Assembly (NCBI GenBank): GCA_038503075.1
Contig: JBCAML010000023.1
Span: forward strand, 124,001-188,000
Source: Gyromitra esculenta
Lineage: Eukaryota > Ascomycota > Pezizomycetes > Pezizales > Discinaceae
Reading direction: 5' to 3'
Length of the DNA: 64,000 bases
Shown here: piece after piece, positions 32,501 through 42,776 of the stretch
How positions within the stretch are numbered: the first letter of the stretch is position 1
Layout of the letters: every line of letters starts with the position of its first letter
The notes under the pieces: generated by a model
Database searches by the model: none
Seen by the model: only the letters and a program-made list of their open reading frames with translations
What the model was told of the DNA's origin: nothing
Made by a program: the position numbers and the translations under genes

Positions 32501-33143
32501 TGGCTATCACCCCCGCTTCGACACTGCAATTATCCCTAATGATCGATCCCCACAAACCCTCGACGCCAACCTCTTCGCTTTAAAAATGGAAGAACTTAGG
32601 GACTTCCTTCGAACTCAGATGAGAACAGCCCAGGATATTTTTGAAACCAATACTAACCGGCACCGTACCCCTGCTCCTTCGTTTAAGATCAACGATCGAG
32701 TCTTCGTGTCAATGAAGAATATGAGGACGACCCGAAATTCAAGAAAGTTGGACTGGAAATGGAGTGGCCCCTTCCCTGTGAAGCGAGTGATTTCTGCACA
32801 TGCCTACGAAGTAAACTTACCGATGTCAATGAAATACCATCCAGTATTTCACGTTTCGTTACTCAAGGCAGCTCCCACTGACCCACTTCCTGGCCAAATT
32901 ATTCCACCTCCTCCCCCCATCCAAGTAAACGACGTCGAAGAATACCTCATCGAAAGCATATTGGACTCTCGCCTCCACCGAGGAAGACTCCAATATTTGG
33001 TCGAATGGACGGGGTATGCGTTACCTACGTGGGAACCTGCGGAGTATCACGAAGAAACGGAAGCAGTAGACGCATTCCACCAAAGATATCCGAATAAACC
33101 AAAGGAAGGTCTGGTTAGTGTTCGCAGGAGCTCACGGCTATGA
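29457..33143 (+). CDS. Pol of element 2 with two in-frame TGA codons
   Basis: Polyprotein entered by minus-1 frameshift. Domains in order: protease LLDTGASGFAFID (29641 on); RT LRLCVDYRGLNAL, PFGLTNAPGTFQRF and catalytic YLDDILIYS (30718 on); RNase H ESDASDFVSGG, YDKELLAII, TDHKNLEYF; integrase zinc-binding HH...CHTC (31850-31975); integrase core MDFVTGLP (Asp), TSDRGTQFTAKF (Asp) and FHPETDGQTERLN (Glu); then a chromodomain VEEYLIESILDSRLH ... YLVEWTGYALPTWEPAEY near 32930-33050. TGA codons at 31950-31952 (after REYIG) and 31977-31979 (after CHTC) interrupt the integrase zinc region; both are one C-to-T step from CGA (Arg), and the frame is otherwise continuous. The chromodomain suggests targeting to modified histones. 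Confidence 0.95.
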
Positions 33144-33155
33144 GGGAGGGGGTAC
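33143..33155 (+). other. Polypurine tract
   Basis: GAGGGAGGGGG followed by TAC just before the 3' LTR; the usual plus-strand DNA primer position. Confidence 0.75.
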
Positions 33156-33567
33156 TTTCATGGATGGTTACTGTGTTGCTCGATTAGTGGTATAGGTGTT
33201 GTGTTGCGTTGCTTTGTCGATCGTTCTATATGTTTCCCTTGGTTTCCTTTACAATGAGTCATACGTTTGTCATCAAAGAGGTGGATTATGGGTATATAAG
33301 CGAAGGGATTCCCCCTCTTGTAGTACTTTTCTTCTTCTTTCCTTAAGCAACGTCTTCTATCGTACACTCTTGTATTCTACAAATACAAACCTCGGTTACA
33401 CCTGATAACCTTACGCTGTCGCCGTCCTCAAGTCCTCTATACTTGAACACTCCGTAGAGCCTGTGGAACTTCGTGAAACTCTCTCGTCGCTTAGTTTTCT
33501 CTTCAAGTAGCACTGCTTATCTCGGGGGATACCTGAGAGCTTGAAGGTAAAACCTCGCCCCTTGAGA
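33156..33567 (+). repeat. 3' LTR of element 2
   Basis: 412 bp, TTTCATGG...CCTTGAGA, followed by the CCACC target copy. Confidence 0.95.
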
Positions 33568-33719
33568 CCACCCTATTGCACTTATCTCGCCTGGAGATAG
33601 ACCACACTGTAGAACCTGTAGAAAACATTGCACTCTTCGAACATGTCGATAACTCATTTAAGTAGCACTGCTCACCTTCAGGGATACTGAAGGGCTTAAC
33701 GAGGGATCGAACCGTGAGA
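33568..33719 (+). repeat. Solo LTR, subfamily A2, right part
   Basis: Continues the LTR of 27482-27742 after element 2 (CCACC, then ...CTCGCCTGGAGATAGACC...) to CCGTGAGA. Right flank ATTAC against left flank ATTA suggests a 5-bp duplication with one base lost. Confidence 0.88.
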
Positions 33720-34529
33720 ATTACCAGGCTAATTGGGACGGCTTCTGCTTGCATTTTAATGTTTTTCATGTCTGCCCTAAGTAGATATCGAAGAGTTCTT
33801 CAACTGCTGGAAGGCCAACAAAACCTGGGTCATTGATCTCGTTGACTGCTCAAACCGGTCCCCGGAGCAGTGCAACTATTGCATACCATCTACTTCCAAG
33901 ACCACATCCGAGGTTTTGGCAGACAATTTTCCATGTTTTTATAGAATCGGTGATTTAATTGGTTTTTAGTCATAGAGAAGTTCACTATTAGGAGAGTCGA
34001 AAATTAGCACTCTCTGTGAGAGGTATATCGTTAGAAAGGAGTGGATCGACTACATACCAATAGAGAGTATTGTATCTGCGATGTGAGTTTTATCGTCGCG
34101 GCCGAGGAGATAGCTCTGCAATAGAACCTCTTCGTTGTTCAATTAGGACTTTCTATCTTGACACTTCAAATATCTCCTAACCAGGTGTTTTATATACTTA
34201 TATCCGGCATATTTGAGGCATAAACGATTCGATAAGGATATCAGGATCTTCATGAAAGCATCTCTCTAGTATTCTCTTCCATTTATTACGTCAACATTCG
34301 GTAATGGATATAGTAGTGATATTCATATGGGAGAGCGAACCCAAAGGCGGCCTGAGCGTAGAAATACTCCTCCCTCCCTCCCGGAATCGCTACTCTCCTC
34401 CATCTCCACTACAACTTCGCTGCACTACATCCTCCTCCTACTGCACCCCCCCACTACATTCTCCCACTACTTACAACTATTCTATCTCCACCTCCCTACC
34501 TCAGAGTATCTCAACACACACTCAAAACA
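33720..34529 (+). other. Spacer ending in a CT-rich gene leader
   Basis: 34360-34529 is strongly CT-rich (CTCCTCCCTCCCTCCCGG, CTACTCTCCTCCATCTCC) and ends AACACACACTCAAAACA before an ATG, like fungal promoters and 5' leaders. The rest shows no gene. Confidence 0.45.
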
Positions 34530-34967
34530 ATGGCTGAGAGGGAGAAGTCACTATCAATCAAGCCGATTAAAGTCTGCGCTTCCCGCCTGTCATCGTATCC
34601 TCGAACAAAAGTAATTGCAGCAGCAACAAATAATACGTAAGTGAGTCCTTTCAGCAAGCTATGCAGCATGTACTTCCACTGATATTCGTCCAGCCGTTAC
34701 AATCATGCTATCACGGAAATCAACTCCTAAAAGAGGAGGGCTAAGCGCGGGCCGAGGTTCGGGTATCTTCGGCCAGTCCACTTATACTATGGCAAACATC
34801 ACTCCCTCGCACCAAGGTACTTGCGCCACGCCCACTGGTTGACGATCGCTGATTGGCATCAGTTGGGCATATTTTATGGCCTGGAATACCCCACCGATGC
34901 CACTGCAGACCAGTGCAAAGCCTGCTACTATGCGGCTTTTGGTTTAGTCTAAGTGGTATATCTTTCA
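34530..34967 (+). pseudogene. Unknown gene start with one intron and an in-frame stop
   Basis: Exon 1, 34530-34636, from an ATG in good context reads MAEREKSLSIKPIKVCASRL and onward, ending at donor GTAAGTGAG. A 57-nt intron (34637-34693) ends GTCCAG, and exon 2 continues in phase (RYNHAITEINS) to TAA at 34728-34730. The same frame is then open for a further 70-odd codons (YLRPVHLYYGKHHSLAPRYL ... YYAAFGLV) to a TAA near 34948-34950, with strong protein-like composition. Either the TAA is a disabling mutation or a further splice is missed. No family recognised. Confidence 0.42.
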
Positions 34968-35763
34968 CAGATCCTTTATCACTTTACTGAGTACAATTAT
35001 ATATAGCTAGCTGAATGCAGATAACAGTAGGATGGAGATGGGCTTCAGGGCCTAGCTTAGAGAATGCTGGGTTGCGGTTTGGTTCGACCCATACATTCCT
35101 CGAAAAGTCTCACCATGGTCATATATATTGATGCATTAATAAATAAGTATGGGGGATACGGATATTTTTTTACGTGTCGTCGAGGGGGAATAATATCAAC
35201 CACGGTTTACAGAATAGTGCCTAACTAGGCCTATGCTATTCTATATATTATAATATAATTACAATCAAAGAAATTCTATTTTGACTAGTATTATATATCT
35301 TGTGTCGATTTTCAGTGTCTTTTACCGTAGGGACTTGACAAGTACAGACCGTTGCCCAGAGGGGGCGGCTGGTACAGTGGGACCTAGTTGTTTAATGAGG
35401 CGACAGCATCATTAATACCCCCCAGCAACAGGACTAACTTCACCATGCAGACAATGGAGTTTAGGTATAAAATAAACAAGTGGGAAGAGCTACATGGGAA
35501 ATAATTTTATCTTGAAGCATAGCTTTAAATTGTCTTGAGAACATGGAGAAATAGCCCACATTGCTGGTGTGAGGAATTGGCATTGTCGCTTCATTAAACG
35601 ACTACCACTGTATACTATCCCAACAATATGAGATTTTTTCTCTGTGAATGGATTCCTATGGTTGGGAACGCCTTGGATCGGAGGGGAGCGACATTCATTT
35701 GGTTTACTAATACATACAAAATAGGTATGGTGCGAGAAGGCGTAGGGGAGACCTGGGCAACCT
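34968..35763. other. Spacer with repeat fragments
   Basis: TTGTTTAATGAGGCGACAGC near 35389 recurs at 63048 (TTGTTTAATGAGGCAACAAC). CCTATGGTTGGGAACGCC near 35655 recurs near 56965. No gene. Confidence 0.45.
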
Positions 35764-35764
35764 A

Positions 35765-35889
35765 GTCCACACCCAGGAAATGAACCCGGAAACAGGGGGT
35801 GTGTGGCTTTAATGCTAATGGTATCGGGCACGGTTCCGCTACATACAAAGCCACACCCATGTTTCCGGGTTCTTTTCCTGGAGGACAAG
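35765..35889. mobile_element. MITE, GAACCCGGAAAC palindrome family, TSD TA
   Basis: A 125-bp palindromic element whose core reads GAACCCGGAAACAGGGGG and, inverted, CCATGTTTCCGGGTTC; TA flanks. Homologous to 56833-56959. Confidence 0.65.
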
Positions 35890-35891
35890 TA

Positions 35892-36044
35892 CAGCCTCTG
35901 GTAGAATTATTGTAGAAAAACAAGGGTAAGCGAACGCCCAAGCAGCCAATACCGCAGCCAAGATCTTTCTGATGAACCTGGAAGATCAATAAAAGCTTTA
36001 GATCCTGAGTTGCCACAATTCTACAATAATTCTACCGGAGGCTG
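35892..36044. mobile_element. MITE with 27-bp CAGCCTC ends, TSD TA
   Basis: A 153-bp element with inverted ends CAGCCTCTGGTAGAATTATT and AATAATTCTACCGGAGGCTG, flanked by TA at 35890-35891 and 36045-36046. The left TA is also the right TA of the preceding MITE. Confidence 0.85.
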
Positions 36045-36139
36045 TAGTCTAACCTGGCAGTCAAGAGTAAGGGATAGACGCGATGGAGCATGCATGTAGT
36101 TTTCCGTTGCTTGACACGGTGTAACCTTGAAACGGGGCG

Positions 36140-36652
36140 GTGCAAGAGGATGCGTTGTCAAAATCCCTCGCTGCCAATTGCAACTTGCGCTTCGAAACTT
36201 TAGAAAAAAACACAAAAAAGTTCTACAGTACTTCCCTGCCTACCGGCGCACCCCCAGTAACGTTGCGGCATTTTGACCAGATTGCAACGCCCAAAGTTTC
36301 CCAACAAGCATTGGTAGAATGTACTGCAAATTTACAGTATGATAGCATGATATCTGGTGTATAGTCTACCAAGTTTAATTTATACAAACTTGTTGAGCTT
36401 GGTGCTGTCCCTGTCCTTGCAGCTGAGTATCGTGGTCATCGCTCTTTGCACAAATTAAACCAGCACAAAACACCAACTCCAGAGCTGGGCTACTGCAACC
36501 AAGAACAATTGCACACAATAGATTTTCTCCTATATTACTTTACTGATATTATTCCTCAATTTGCATTTTTTTTCAAATTTTTCGAATTGTTTTTGGTGCT
36601 CCCAAAATCTAGTGACCCAAACGCCACGCCGCTACCAATGGAGCGCTGGTAG
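36140..36652 (+). pseudogene. Unknown coding-like frame with one in-frame TAG
   Basis: One frame runs from about 36140 to the stop at 36650-36652, about 170 codons, interrupted only by TAG at 36362-36364. Pieces: LPTGAPPVTLRHFDQIATPK, ALVECTANLQYDSMISGV before the stop and YKLVELGAVPVLAAEYRGHR, HTIDFLLYYFTDIIPQF after it. No ATG at the beginning, so an upstream exon may be missing. Not recognised. Confidence 0.38.
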
Positions 36653-36677
36653 GGAGGGAAGCACTGTACTTAGTCTG

Positions 36678-37256
36678 ATGAATCCTGAAGGAAGCTGTGA
36701 ATCTTGCGAACATACGTCAGTAAGAGACAATGACAGGGCCTACTGCATGAAGTGCGCCCACAAATTCAAACTGATTCCGTGGCCAAAAATCGCAAAAAAT
36801 CGAAAATCCATTACCGCCATAACCTGGAAAGAGCTTATCACTGCAGATATTGAAGAAATCATTGGTAAATATGGGTGGAAATCTGGCCTGGTAGTTGTCT
36901 TTCATATCCAGAGAGTAATGAAACTGTTAACGCTCAAAAAGGCGCGCTGTGGGATGGTGTCATCAGAATTCAGCAAGTGCGTAAGGCCTAACCTCTGGAC
37001 CAACATAACACTTGGGCAGGGGGAGAAGATGTACGCAGCCGTGAAGATTGATCTTGAAAATTATGAAAGTTTCCGGCAACCACCTCAAACCCACTGGTTT
37101 GAAGACGATGTGATCTTTAAGAGCATCGCCTATAGGCTGCACAACACTGAACTAAGAAGGAAACGAAAGGCGAACGAGGAGCAGCGGAAGGCAGATAAGG
37201 GGAAGTACAAAGTGGCCGAAAAGCAGAGGCGGCTTGATCGCAATATATGGAGTTAG
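36678..37256 (+). CDS. Hypothetical zinc-ribbon-like protein
   Basis: 192-aa product from ATG 36678 (the longer open frame upstream has no ATG). It begins MNPEGSCESCEH and has CMKCAHKF, giving a C-x2-C ... C-x2-C pattern that may bind zinc. The middle is a mixed alpha/beta-looking region (WKELITADIEEIIGKYGW, PNLWTNITLGQGEKMYAAVK), the C terminus is very basic and helical (ELRRKRKANEEQRKADKGK). The frame is intact. No family recognised; nuclear or nucleic-acid binding is only suggested by the basic tail. Confidence 0.5.
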   Translation: MNPEGSCESCEHTSVRDNDRAYCMKCAHKFKLIPWPKIAKNRKSITAITWKELITADIEEIIGKYGWKSGLVVVFHIQRVMKLLTLKKARCGMVSSEFSKCVRPNLWTNITLGQGEKMYAAVKIDLENYESFRQPPQTHWFEDDVIFKSIAYRLHNTELRRKRKANEEQRKADKGKYKVAEKQRRLDRNIWS

Positions 37257-37326
37257 CGATGTTACTTCCACTCTGATGTAAAATTTAGGGAAATACAAGG
37301 CTATATCTTGCTTTGAGCAATATTAG

Positions 37327-37429
37327 GCACTTTACGCGAAAGACTTCAACCCTAACTTCAATCAAACAGATTTCTGGTACTTGAGGCTTGATCCGCCTGC
37401 GCAAAGAGCCTGGTATTCTACAAAATTCG
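37327..37429 (+). pseudogene. Possible exon of an unknown gene
   Basis: Between an acceptor-like ATATTAG and a donor GTGAGT, an open stretch reads ALYAKDFNPNFNQTDFWYLR and LDPPAQRAWYSTKF. It looks coding but neither neighbouring exon could be placed. Confidence 0.25.
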
Positions 37430-38365
37430 GTGAGTAAACTGACAAATTCTGTTTACGAAGGAGACCTGGGTTTGCTGGTCCGTCACTCAACTGCTTTGGC
37501 CTACCATCTGGAAGCCTTCAGTTATGCATATGCCCCACACTCCATACTCACTGGCACCTCCTATGCTCACTAATAACCCATCAAGCAACGTACTTTTCGC
37601 CCTAGTCTCGTCCCCTGTCATGCCATCAAAAGCTGCTGTGCATTGTAGGGTTCAGAACTGAGATCACTTGAGGTAAGCTGATTTTTTCTTTGAGGGAATT
37701 CAGCCCTCTGAGCTTCCAGAATTTTTGTGGCAACCAACCTCGATTTTGCTAGTAGGTTACATACAATAGCCTATATCATGGTTTTGAAGAGTGGGACCCC
37801 CCAAATTCTCTAGAGCTTCAAATTCCCCCAAGTCATAATGTAGTCTGGCACTTATACTTATAAGAAAACCTATAGAATTATCTGTACTTTTGGGGTGAGG
37901 GGAACCATTAGGTCCAAAAATCCCCTAAGAACCTTCAGCTTAATTTGAAGAGTTTATTATTTTCGACCAACAATACGCAGCAAGTTGCGTGTATGGGGCT
38001 GGAGGTTAAGTAGTGTCACGGCTTATGGATATAATGGCTGAATTTTATGGAACGTACTGTATATTGCTCAGAATAAAAAGGAGGTGAAACAAATCATGGG
38101 AGTTTGAAAATGTTTAGAAAACTACAAAGTTTAAGGAATAAAGAGAATTGCAATAGTAAGTGGCAAGTGAAGTATATAGAAAAACAAGAGAAGGAGAGGT
38201 TCAGTTCCCCCTGATTATTACCGGGAGATTGTGACATATTTTAGTTGCCACTATAGATCTATTCATCCACCTCCTAGTATCGCTATGGATAAACCAGTTG
38301 GGATGCCATTGAAGATAATTTCTAATCCTCGTCCCTTTCCTAAACCGCACGGAGGGGAATCAGCT

Positions 38366-38810
38366 TTAATTGTTTCTCAGTAGATGGCAGCAGAGTATAC
38401 CTACCCGGACAGGTATTCTATCGCGATCTTGTTTATAATTCCGTACAACATCGAATGAAATCTTTTGAATGGGCCAGTTATTAGAAAAATTAAATTTCTT
38501 AAATTGGCCCTCGACGAGATCTCTTTTAAGATATTGCATATCAGCACACAAAGCTACCATGAACGCTTTTTTGCAGTCATCTGTCAACTGCATTCAAGTT
38601 GGTCGAGACTTTTCAGGAGGAATCATCCTGTAAAACGTCCTATAAAATGCGCTTGCGGGCAAGTTGCAGCGAATCTATTTTGGCATAAATAATCCTCCTC
38701 AAAGATTAGTTGAACCGAAGAATCCTTACCTTCATTGCCGTAAGTTTGGCCTTGTCGAAATACTCTTGACAACTTGCGGGGTTTACCGCTGATATTGTCC
38801 TTGTAGGCAT
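38366..38810 (-). pseudogene. Unknown two-exon gene with one in-frame TGA
   Basis: Exon 1, 38810-38730, from ATG reads MPTRTISAVNPASCQEYFDK and AKLTAMK; donor GTAAGG. The 55-nt intron 38729-38675 has CTAATC and ends AAATAG. Exon 2 continues in phase 0 from 38674 (IRCNLPASAFYRTFYRMIPP...) to TGA at 38596-38594, after which the same frame is open again to 38366 (MQLTDDCKKAFMVALCADMQ ... YLKRDLVEGQFKKFNF). Ignoring the TGA, one 130-codon protein results. Not recognised. Confidence 0.42.
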
Positions 38811-39516
38811 TGCTACCTCCTGCACATTGCATTTGCCGCAGCGATCCCATGGCATCTGTTCATCCATTCCTTCTGTCTTTGGTCTTTCATTTCCGCCAAG
38901 CAGAGGAAGTTCGGTGTCCTCCCTTTCTACGCTCTCGCGATCTCAGCGGTACTCAGGAGATTCACCGGTGGAGAGAGATTTAAAGACTGCTTCGTGGATA
39001 CTCATGGTATGTGATTCTGCGATGGGAGGGTAGCTTTGCCCCACCATGAACAATTTGATGGTGGGGTGCACTGGGTTAGGGTTTCCTGTTGGCGTGACAT
39101 GACCAAGCCTACTGAACAGGGGTTTAGTGCCCAGATATAATCGCTTAGTCATGAAACGAGTGGTATTCTGTGCATAAATAAACCACCCTCCCATTGCTAC
39201 TAGCTGCAGCCTCAAAATTTATCATGCCGTTATTTTTAAGCTACCATATTTGTAAAGAAATGGTTTGCCTGCTCAACTTCACTTGGGCTTGTATGTGTTA
39301 CCGGAACAAGTAGTTGATCGTTAGTCTGAGGAAGGCAGTGGGTTGGTAGAGGATTGGAAAGAGCTCACATCAGAAGGACGGTCCTAGGATGGTACTGCAA
39401 TTGAATGAATTGGCGAACAAAGTAAAAATTTAACTGCCCTAATCTAACTTTGTCATCACCGGCAATCGCATGTAGTATTATAAGCACATACAAGCGACAA
39501 AAGTCAAAGGAACCGT

Positions 39517-39840
39517 TTACTGTTTGTCGCTAAACTCACTCATGGCCTTGCCCCAATTCACCATGAGCTCCTCACACTCAGGCTCCTGGGTTCTCATCTT
39601 CTTGCTGATTATCACCATCTCCCATTGATTCGCCGCCTCTTGCATCTTCCCCTTCAACTCGCATCGTGTCCTTATTATCTGCCCCTCCTCTTCGAGCTTC
39701 AGCACTGTTGGAACAGCTTTCTCGGCATCCGCATGGCCACTTGGCCCCTCTTGGCACGTGCCGAAATGTGCTCGATTGTGAGCTGTATCGTGACCTCAAT
39801 AGTTTCCCTCACTATCTCAAATCCATGTCAAATCTTGTGT
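39517..39840 (-). pseudogene. Charged, coiled-coil-like gene remnant with a frameshift
   Basis: Two minus-strand frames abut: FEIVRETIEVTIQLTIEHIS ... QVAMRMPRKLFQQC up to about 39706, then LKLEEEGQIIRTRCELKGKM and SKKMRTQEPECEELMVNWGK to TAA at 39517. Heptad-like Leu/Ile/Met spacing and many charges suggest a helical protein. A one-base shift would join them. No family recognised. Confidence 0.35.
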
Positions 39841-39952
39841 CCGAATGGACTGGACTGTCTATGATATCTACGTCGTGGTTCCCTGAAGCAAAGTAGTCTA
39901 GATACATAAGTAGGACTGAATCTACGTCCGGATTGAAGTTCGTGCGCGTTAA

Positions 39953-40285
39953 GATGGTATATGCAGGACTATCCTGGATAGTTCATTTACGATTGGATAC
40001 CCGGTGGAGTGGGTGGTAGGCAGAGAGGATGGAAGAGTTTTCGACTCGGGGGTTGCAGCGGAGGAACTTTGCGCAAGTGATCATGCACACTCTGTAGTCA
40101 TAACGGAGAGACCACATTTTGGCACGGCACAGAAGGGAGGTGCTTTTCTGGCAGTGACTAACTTCTCGGTCAATTTCTGGGACGATGCCCCAGGGGTAGT
40201 AGTGTGGCGTGCAACCGAGCATGGGTTCATACAGGGTTGCAAACCCTCAGTGGTGGATTTGATAAAGCCTTGTAGACGAGATTAG
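39953..40285 (+). CDS. Hypothetical protein fragment
   Basis: About 110 open codons between TAA (39950-39952) and TAG (40283-40285): ILDSSFTIGYPVEWVVGRED, HSVVITERPHFGTAQKGGAF, NFSVNFWDDAPGVVVWRATE. The composition is protein-like but there is no ATG, so it is probably a last exon. Unrecognised. Confidence 0.38.
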   Translation, partial: DGICRTILDSSFTIGYPVEWVVGREDGRVFDSGVAAEELCASDHAHSVVITERPHFGTAQKGGAFLAVTNFSVNFWDDAPGVVVWRATEHGFIQGCKPSVVDLIKPCRRD

Positions 40286-40696
40286 TGAGCGAATGGAAAG
40301 GGTCAATAGATAAAGGGAACCTACTTTTACTGTTGATGAATAGAGATCGAATTCGTTACGGGGCCGCGAGACTGACCTTGTGCATCCCAAGGTAGGCATG
40401 GTCAGTCATAAACTTGAACGAGAAGTCATGGAACGCAACTGAGAAAGGGATAGCTATTATCTTGAGCCTCTCAGTTACATACCCTCACCTTGAACACATG
40501 AGGAGTTAGTCGCTGATTATATGTAGGTTGAGGGGGCTAGTTAGCTACGACGGAGAGAGCAAGAAACCTAGAATACGTGAAAAGTAGTTGGCTTGAGGAG
40601 ATGCAAGATGGCGGAAGATAGGGAGGATTGCGAATGGGGGATGAAAGAGGAGAGATTGGGATGAAGGAGTTGAAAGGGAAATAGCAGACTACCATA

Positions 40697-40866
40697 CTCA
40701 TGTCTCTGAGTTGCTATTGTTTTCCCCTTTATAGAAGTAGATCTACCCACCAAAAAATACCCAGCAAGACCGTTATGAGAGGCTAATTCTTGGAAAGTTT
40801 CCTACTTGCGTAAGAATCCAGATCTATTTCCTAGATCGGGAAAGCAATAGCAACTCGACGACAGAG
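40697..40866. mobile_element. MITE with CTCATGTC...GACAGAG ends, TSD TA
   Basis: A 170-bp element; inverted ends CTCATGTCTCTGAGTTGCTA and AGCAACTCGACGACAGAG, flanked by TA. It shares AGAAGTAGATCTACCCACC with 61167-61538. Confidence 0.75.
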
Positions 40867-41357
40867 TACTGTACTGTTGAATTAGCTGTTCCAGGTAGGG
40901 ATGTGAGAAAATCCTCGTTGACCGTATGATTGTCACTGACTTTCGCTTGGCAAAGACTGGAATAGTTTTCTTCGGAGTTACGCAAAAAGCTCCTTGGGGA
41001 ATCTATTTGTGATAGTATGATAGGCAACCGTGCACACGTGATTTCATATTTCACTTGATTTCATATGTTGTCTGCAGTCCCGTTTCTCGCCAGATGCATT
41101 GCAGGGACCCATAAATCTATCAACTCAGAGGCTGTCTGGTTTAGCTGAATCGACTGTAGACTATTGGCAGAGAACAACGGCTGGGTCAGAAATTATACTG
41201 GGGAGCATATCTTGACACATTTTCCCCGCTCGCAACCCGATCCCTGATGTGTTAAAAGTTAAATTTACCACTGGTGGTATTCAGTTTGTGTATCCAGCAC
41301 TTGGGTTTGCGCACTAGCGAGACCTATTAGTGGTGGCAGATTTTGGTACTAAATATA

Positions 41358-41392
41358 CCGTATGTACACTTCCAGGTCGTATTTCCCTACTA
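41358..41392 (+). repeat. Half copy of the CCGTATG MITE
   Basis: CCGTATGTACACTTCCAGG followed by TCGTATTTCCC after TA; matches the left end of 13880-14070. No right end found. Confidence 0.55.
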
Positions 41393-41654
41393 CATATAAT
41401 AGGGTTTAGTGAGCTCCGGTCATAGCGTGGGTAATCCAAATCCCTTTAGGTGTTTCAAACTCGGACTCTCCCAAGATCTTCTGGCACGGCTTATGAGACT
41501 TGGATCAAATACTGGAGTTAAATAGTCGAGTCACTCAGCTCATTGCATCTCCAACCACAAATGATAAAGCTACCAGAATCAGGGTTTATCACTCTTTATT
41601 CCCTTTGATCCTTCCCCGCCAAGCTCATCAACCTGTGCTGAAAACAATGGTTGT

Positions 41655-41680
41655 CACCTTATAAATACCATACTTCCAAC
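41655..41680 (+). promoter_or_regulatory. TATA-like promoter element of the PLAC8 gene
   Basis: TTATAAATACCATACTTCC lies about 65 nt before the ATG at 41726. Confidence 0.4.
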
Positions 41681-41725
41681 CTCAGTGCTTAGTATCAAAC
41701 AAGCCGACAAAAAATATTACAGAAC

Positions 41726-42239
41726 ATGTCTGAATGGAAATACGGCATATGTGACTTCGGCAGCGATCGGGGCGTGTGTAAGTTGCCTAAAACTTTCAAT
41801 AGTTCAAACTAATGTTTCGCTAGGCTGTGTTGGGTGCTTGTGCCCTTGTATTTTGTATGGAAAAGCCAAGCATCGATTGTGTAATTCCACAATGGGTAAT
41901 TACAGTTTCTGTAATAAAAGCGTACCTTGATACTCCTCTTCCCCTCCTAACCAACTGGCTCTCTGGTCTAATATCCAACTATAGTGCATGAGCTTTGCCG
42001 CTTTAGCAGTTTGTATCTCACCATTTCAGTTCATTCTTGCAATGAGATAACGTACCGAGATCCGGGAGAAGTACAAGCTTGCGGGGAGCAGATGCGGAGA
42101 TTGCTCTAGATCACTCTTCAGTACAAATCTTTCCCTAATCCAGGAGGAAAACGAAGTTACGAAAAGGGCAGTGGTGTACGCCGTTCCCATCATGGTCTGT
42201 CCACCCCAAACGGAAGCACCACAGGTAGAGAGCAAGTAA
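41726..42239 (+). pseudogene. PLAC8-domain gene, three exons, one nonsense codon
   Basis: Small cysteine-rich PLAC8-family protein (plant FWL/PCR and animal PLAC8 relatives; membrane-associated, linked to metal handling or cell size in studied members). Exon 1 41726-41777 (MSEWKYGICDFGSDRGV), intron 41778-41823 (GTAAGT...GCTAG, 46 nt), exon 2 41824-41921 (signature CLCPCILYGKAKHRL), intron 41922-41984 (GTACCT...TATAG, 63 nt), exon 3 from 41985 (SFAALAVCISPFQFILAMR). TAA at 42048-42050 follows, yet the same frame continues with the conserved C-terminal part REKYKLAGSRCGDC and LIQEENEVTK to TAA 42237-42239. One C-to-T change (CAA to TAA) would explain the break. The second CCPC-type cluster reads CSRSLFS, so it may also be degenerate. 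Not visible as one reading frame because of the introns. Confidence 0.75.
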
Positions 42240-42776
42240 ATACTTTTTTGTTCACATTCACTTTTCAAGTTTGTGGTTCTAGATATGTGCATCAAACTGC
42301 CGAACAACATGTATTTAGCATAAGTTTGTCCTTAGAGCGGTTTTGCTGAAGAACACAAACCTTAAGCCCTTTGTTGGTATTCTAATCACCTGAATTTACA
42401 CCGAACTAATTTTCCCTGGCGAGATCATCATAGGGGAAACATCCCAATAGTTATCAGTGCCTTTTAAATTGAGCGCATTTCATAGTAAATCACAATGTTT
42501 TGCTCATAGCTATTCTTGAAAACATGTTAAAAACTGTGATTGTACTAGCTTTCCCAACACTACTATTGTCTCGAAACAGACTCTGGGACTCTGATATTGC
42601 TCGTTTTCAGCTGATGCTAGCACTTGCGCTATTTGGTTAAAGGGAAGCCAAGGTGGCGTAGGTGTGTTAAACCAGCTTGACTCCTCCATTTTCACCCTCT
42701 ACCCCTTTTTGCAGCGCATCTGAAGTCATACTATGGGTTTCAGAATTGCTATCCCATGGACCATAGTTTCATGGAT
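42240..42776. other. Spacer, nothing recognised
   Basis: AT-rich region between the PLAC8 remnant and a solo LTR; no supported gene. Confidence 0.4.

Larger units (their letters stand above)
27743..33567 (+). mobile_element. Ty3/gypsy element 2, full length, TSD CCACC
   Basis: A complete 5825-bp chromovirus-like element: 5' LTR, self-type priming site, gag, minus-1 frameshift signal, pol with protease, RT, RNase H, integrase and chromodomain, polypurine tract, 3' LTR. Perfect CCACC duplication at 27738-27742 and 33568-33572. It sits inside an older A2 solo LTR. Pol carries two in-frame TGA codons, so it is probably not autonomous as it stands. Confidence 0.96.
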
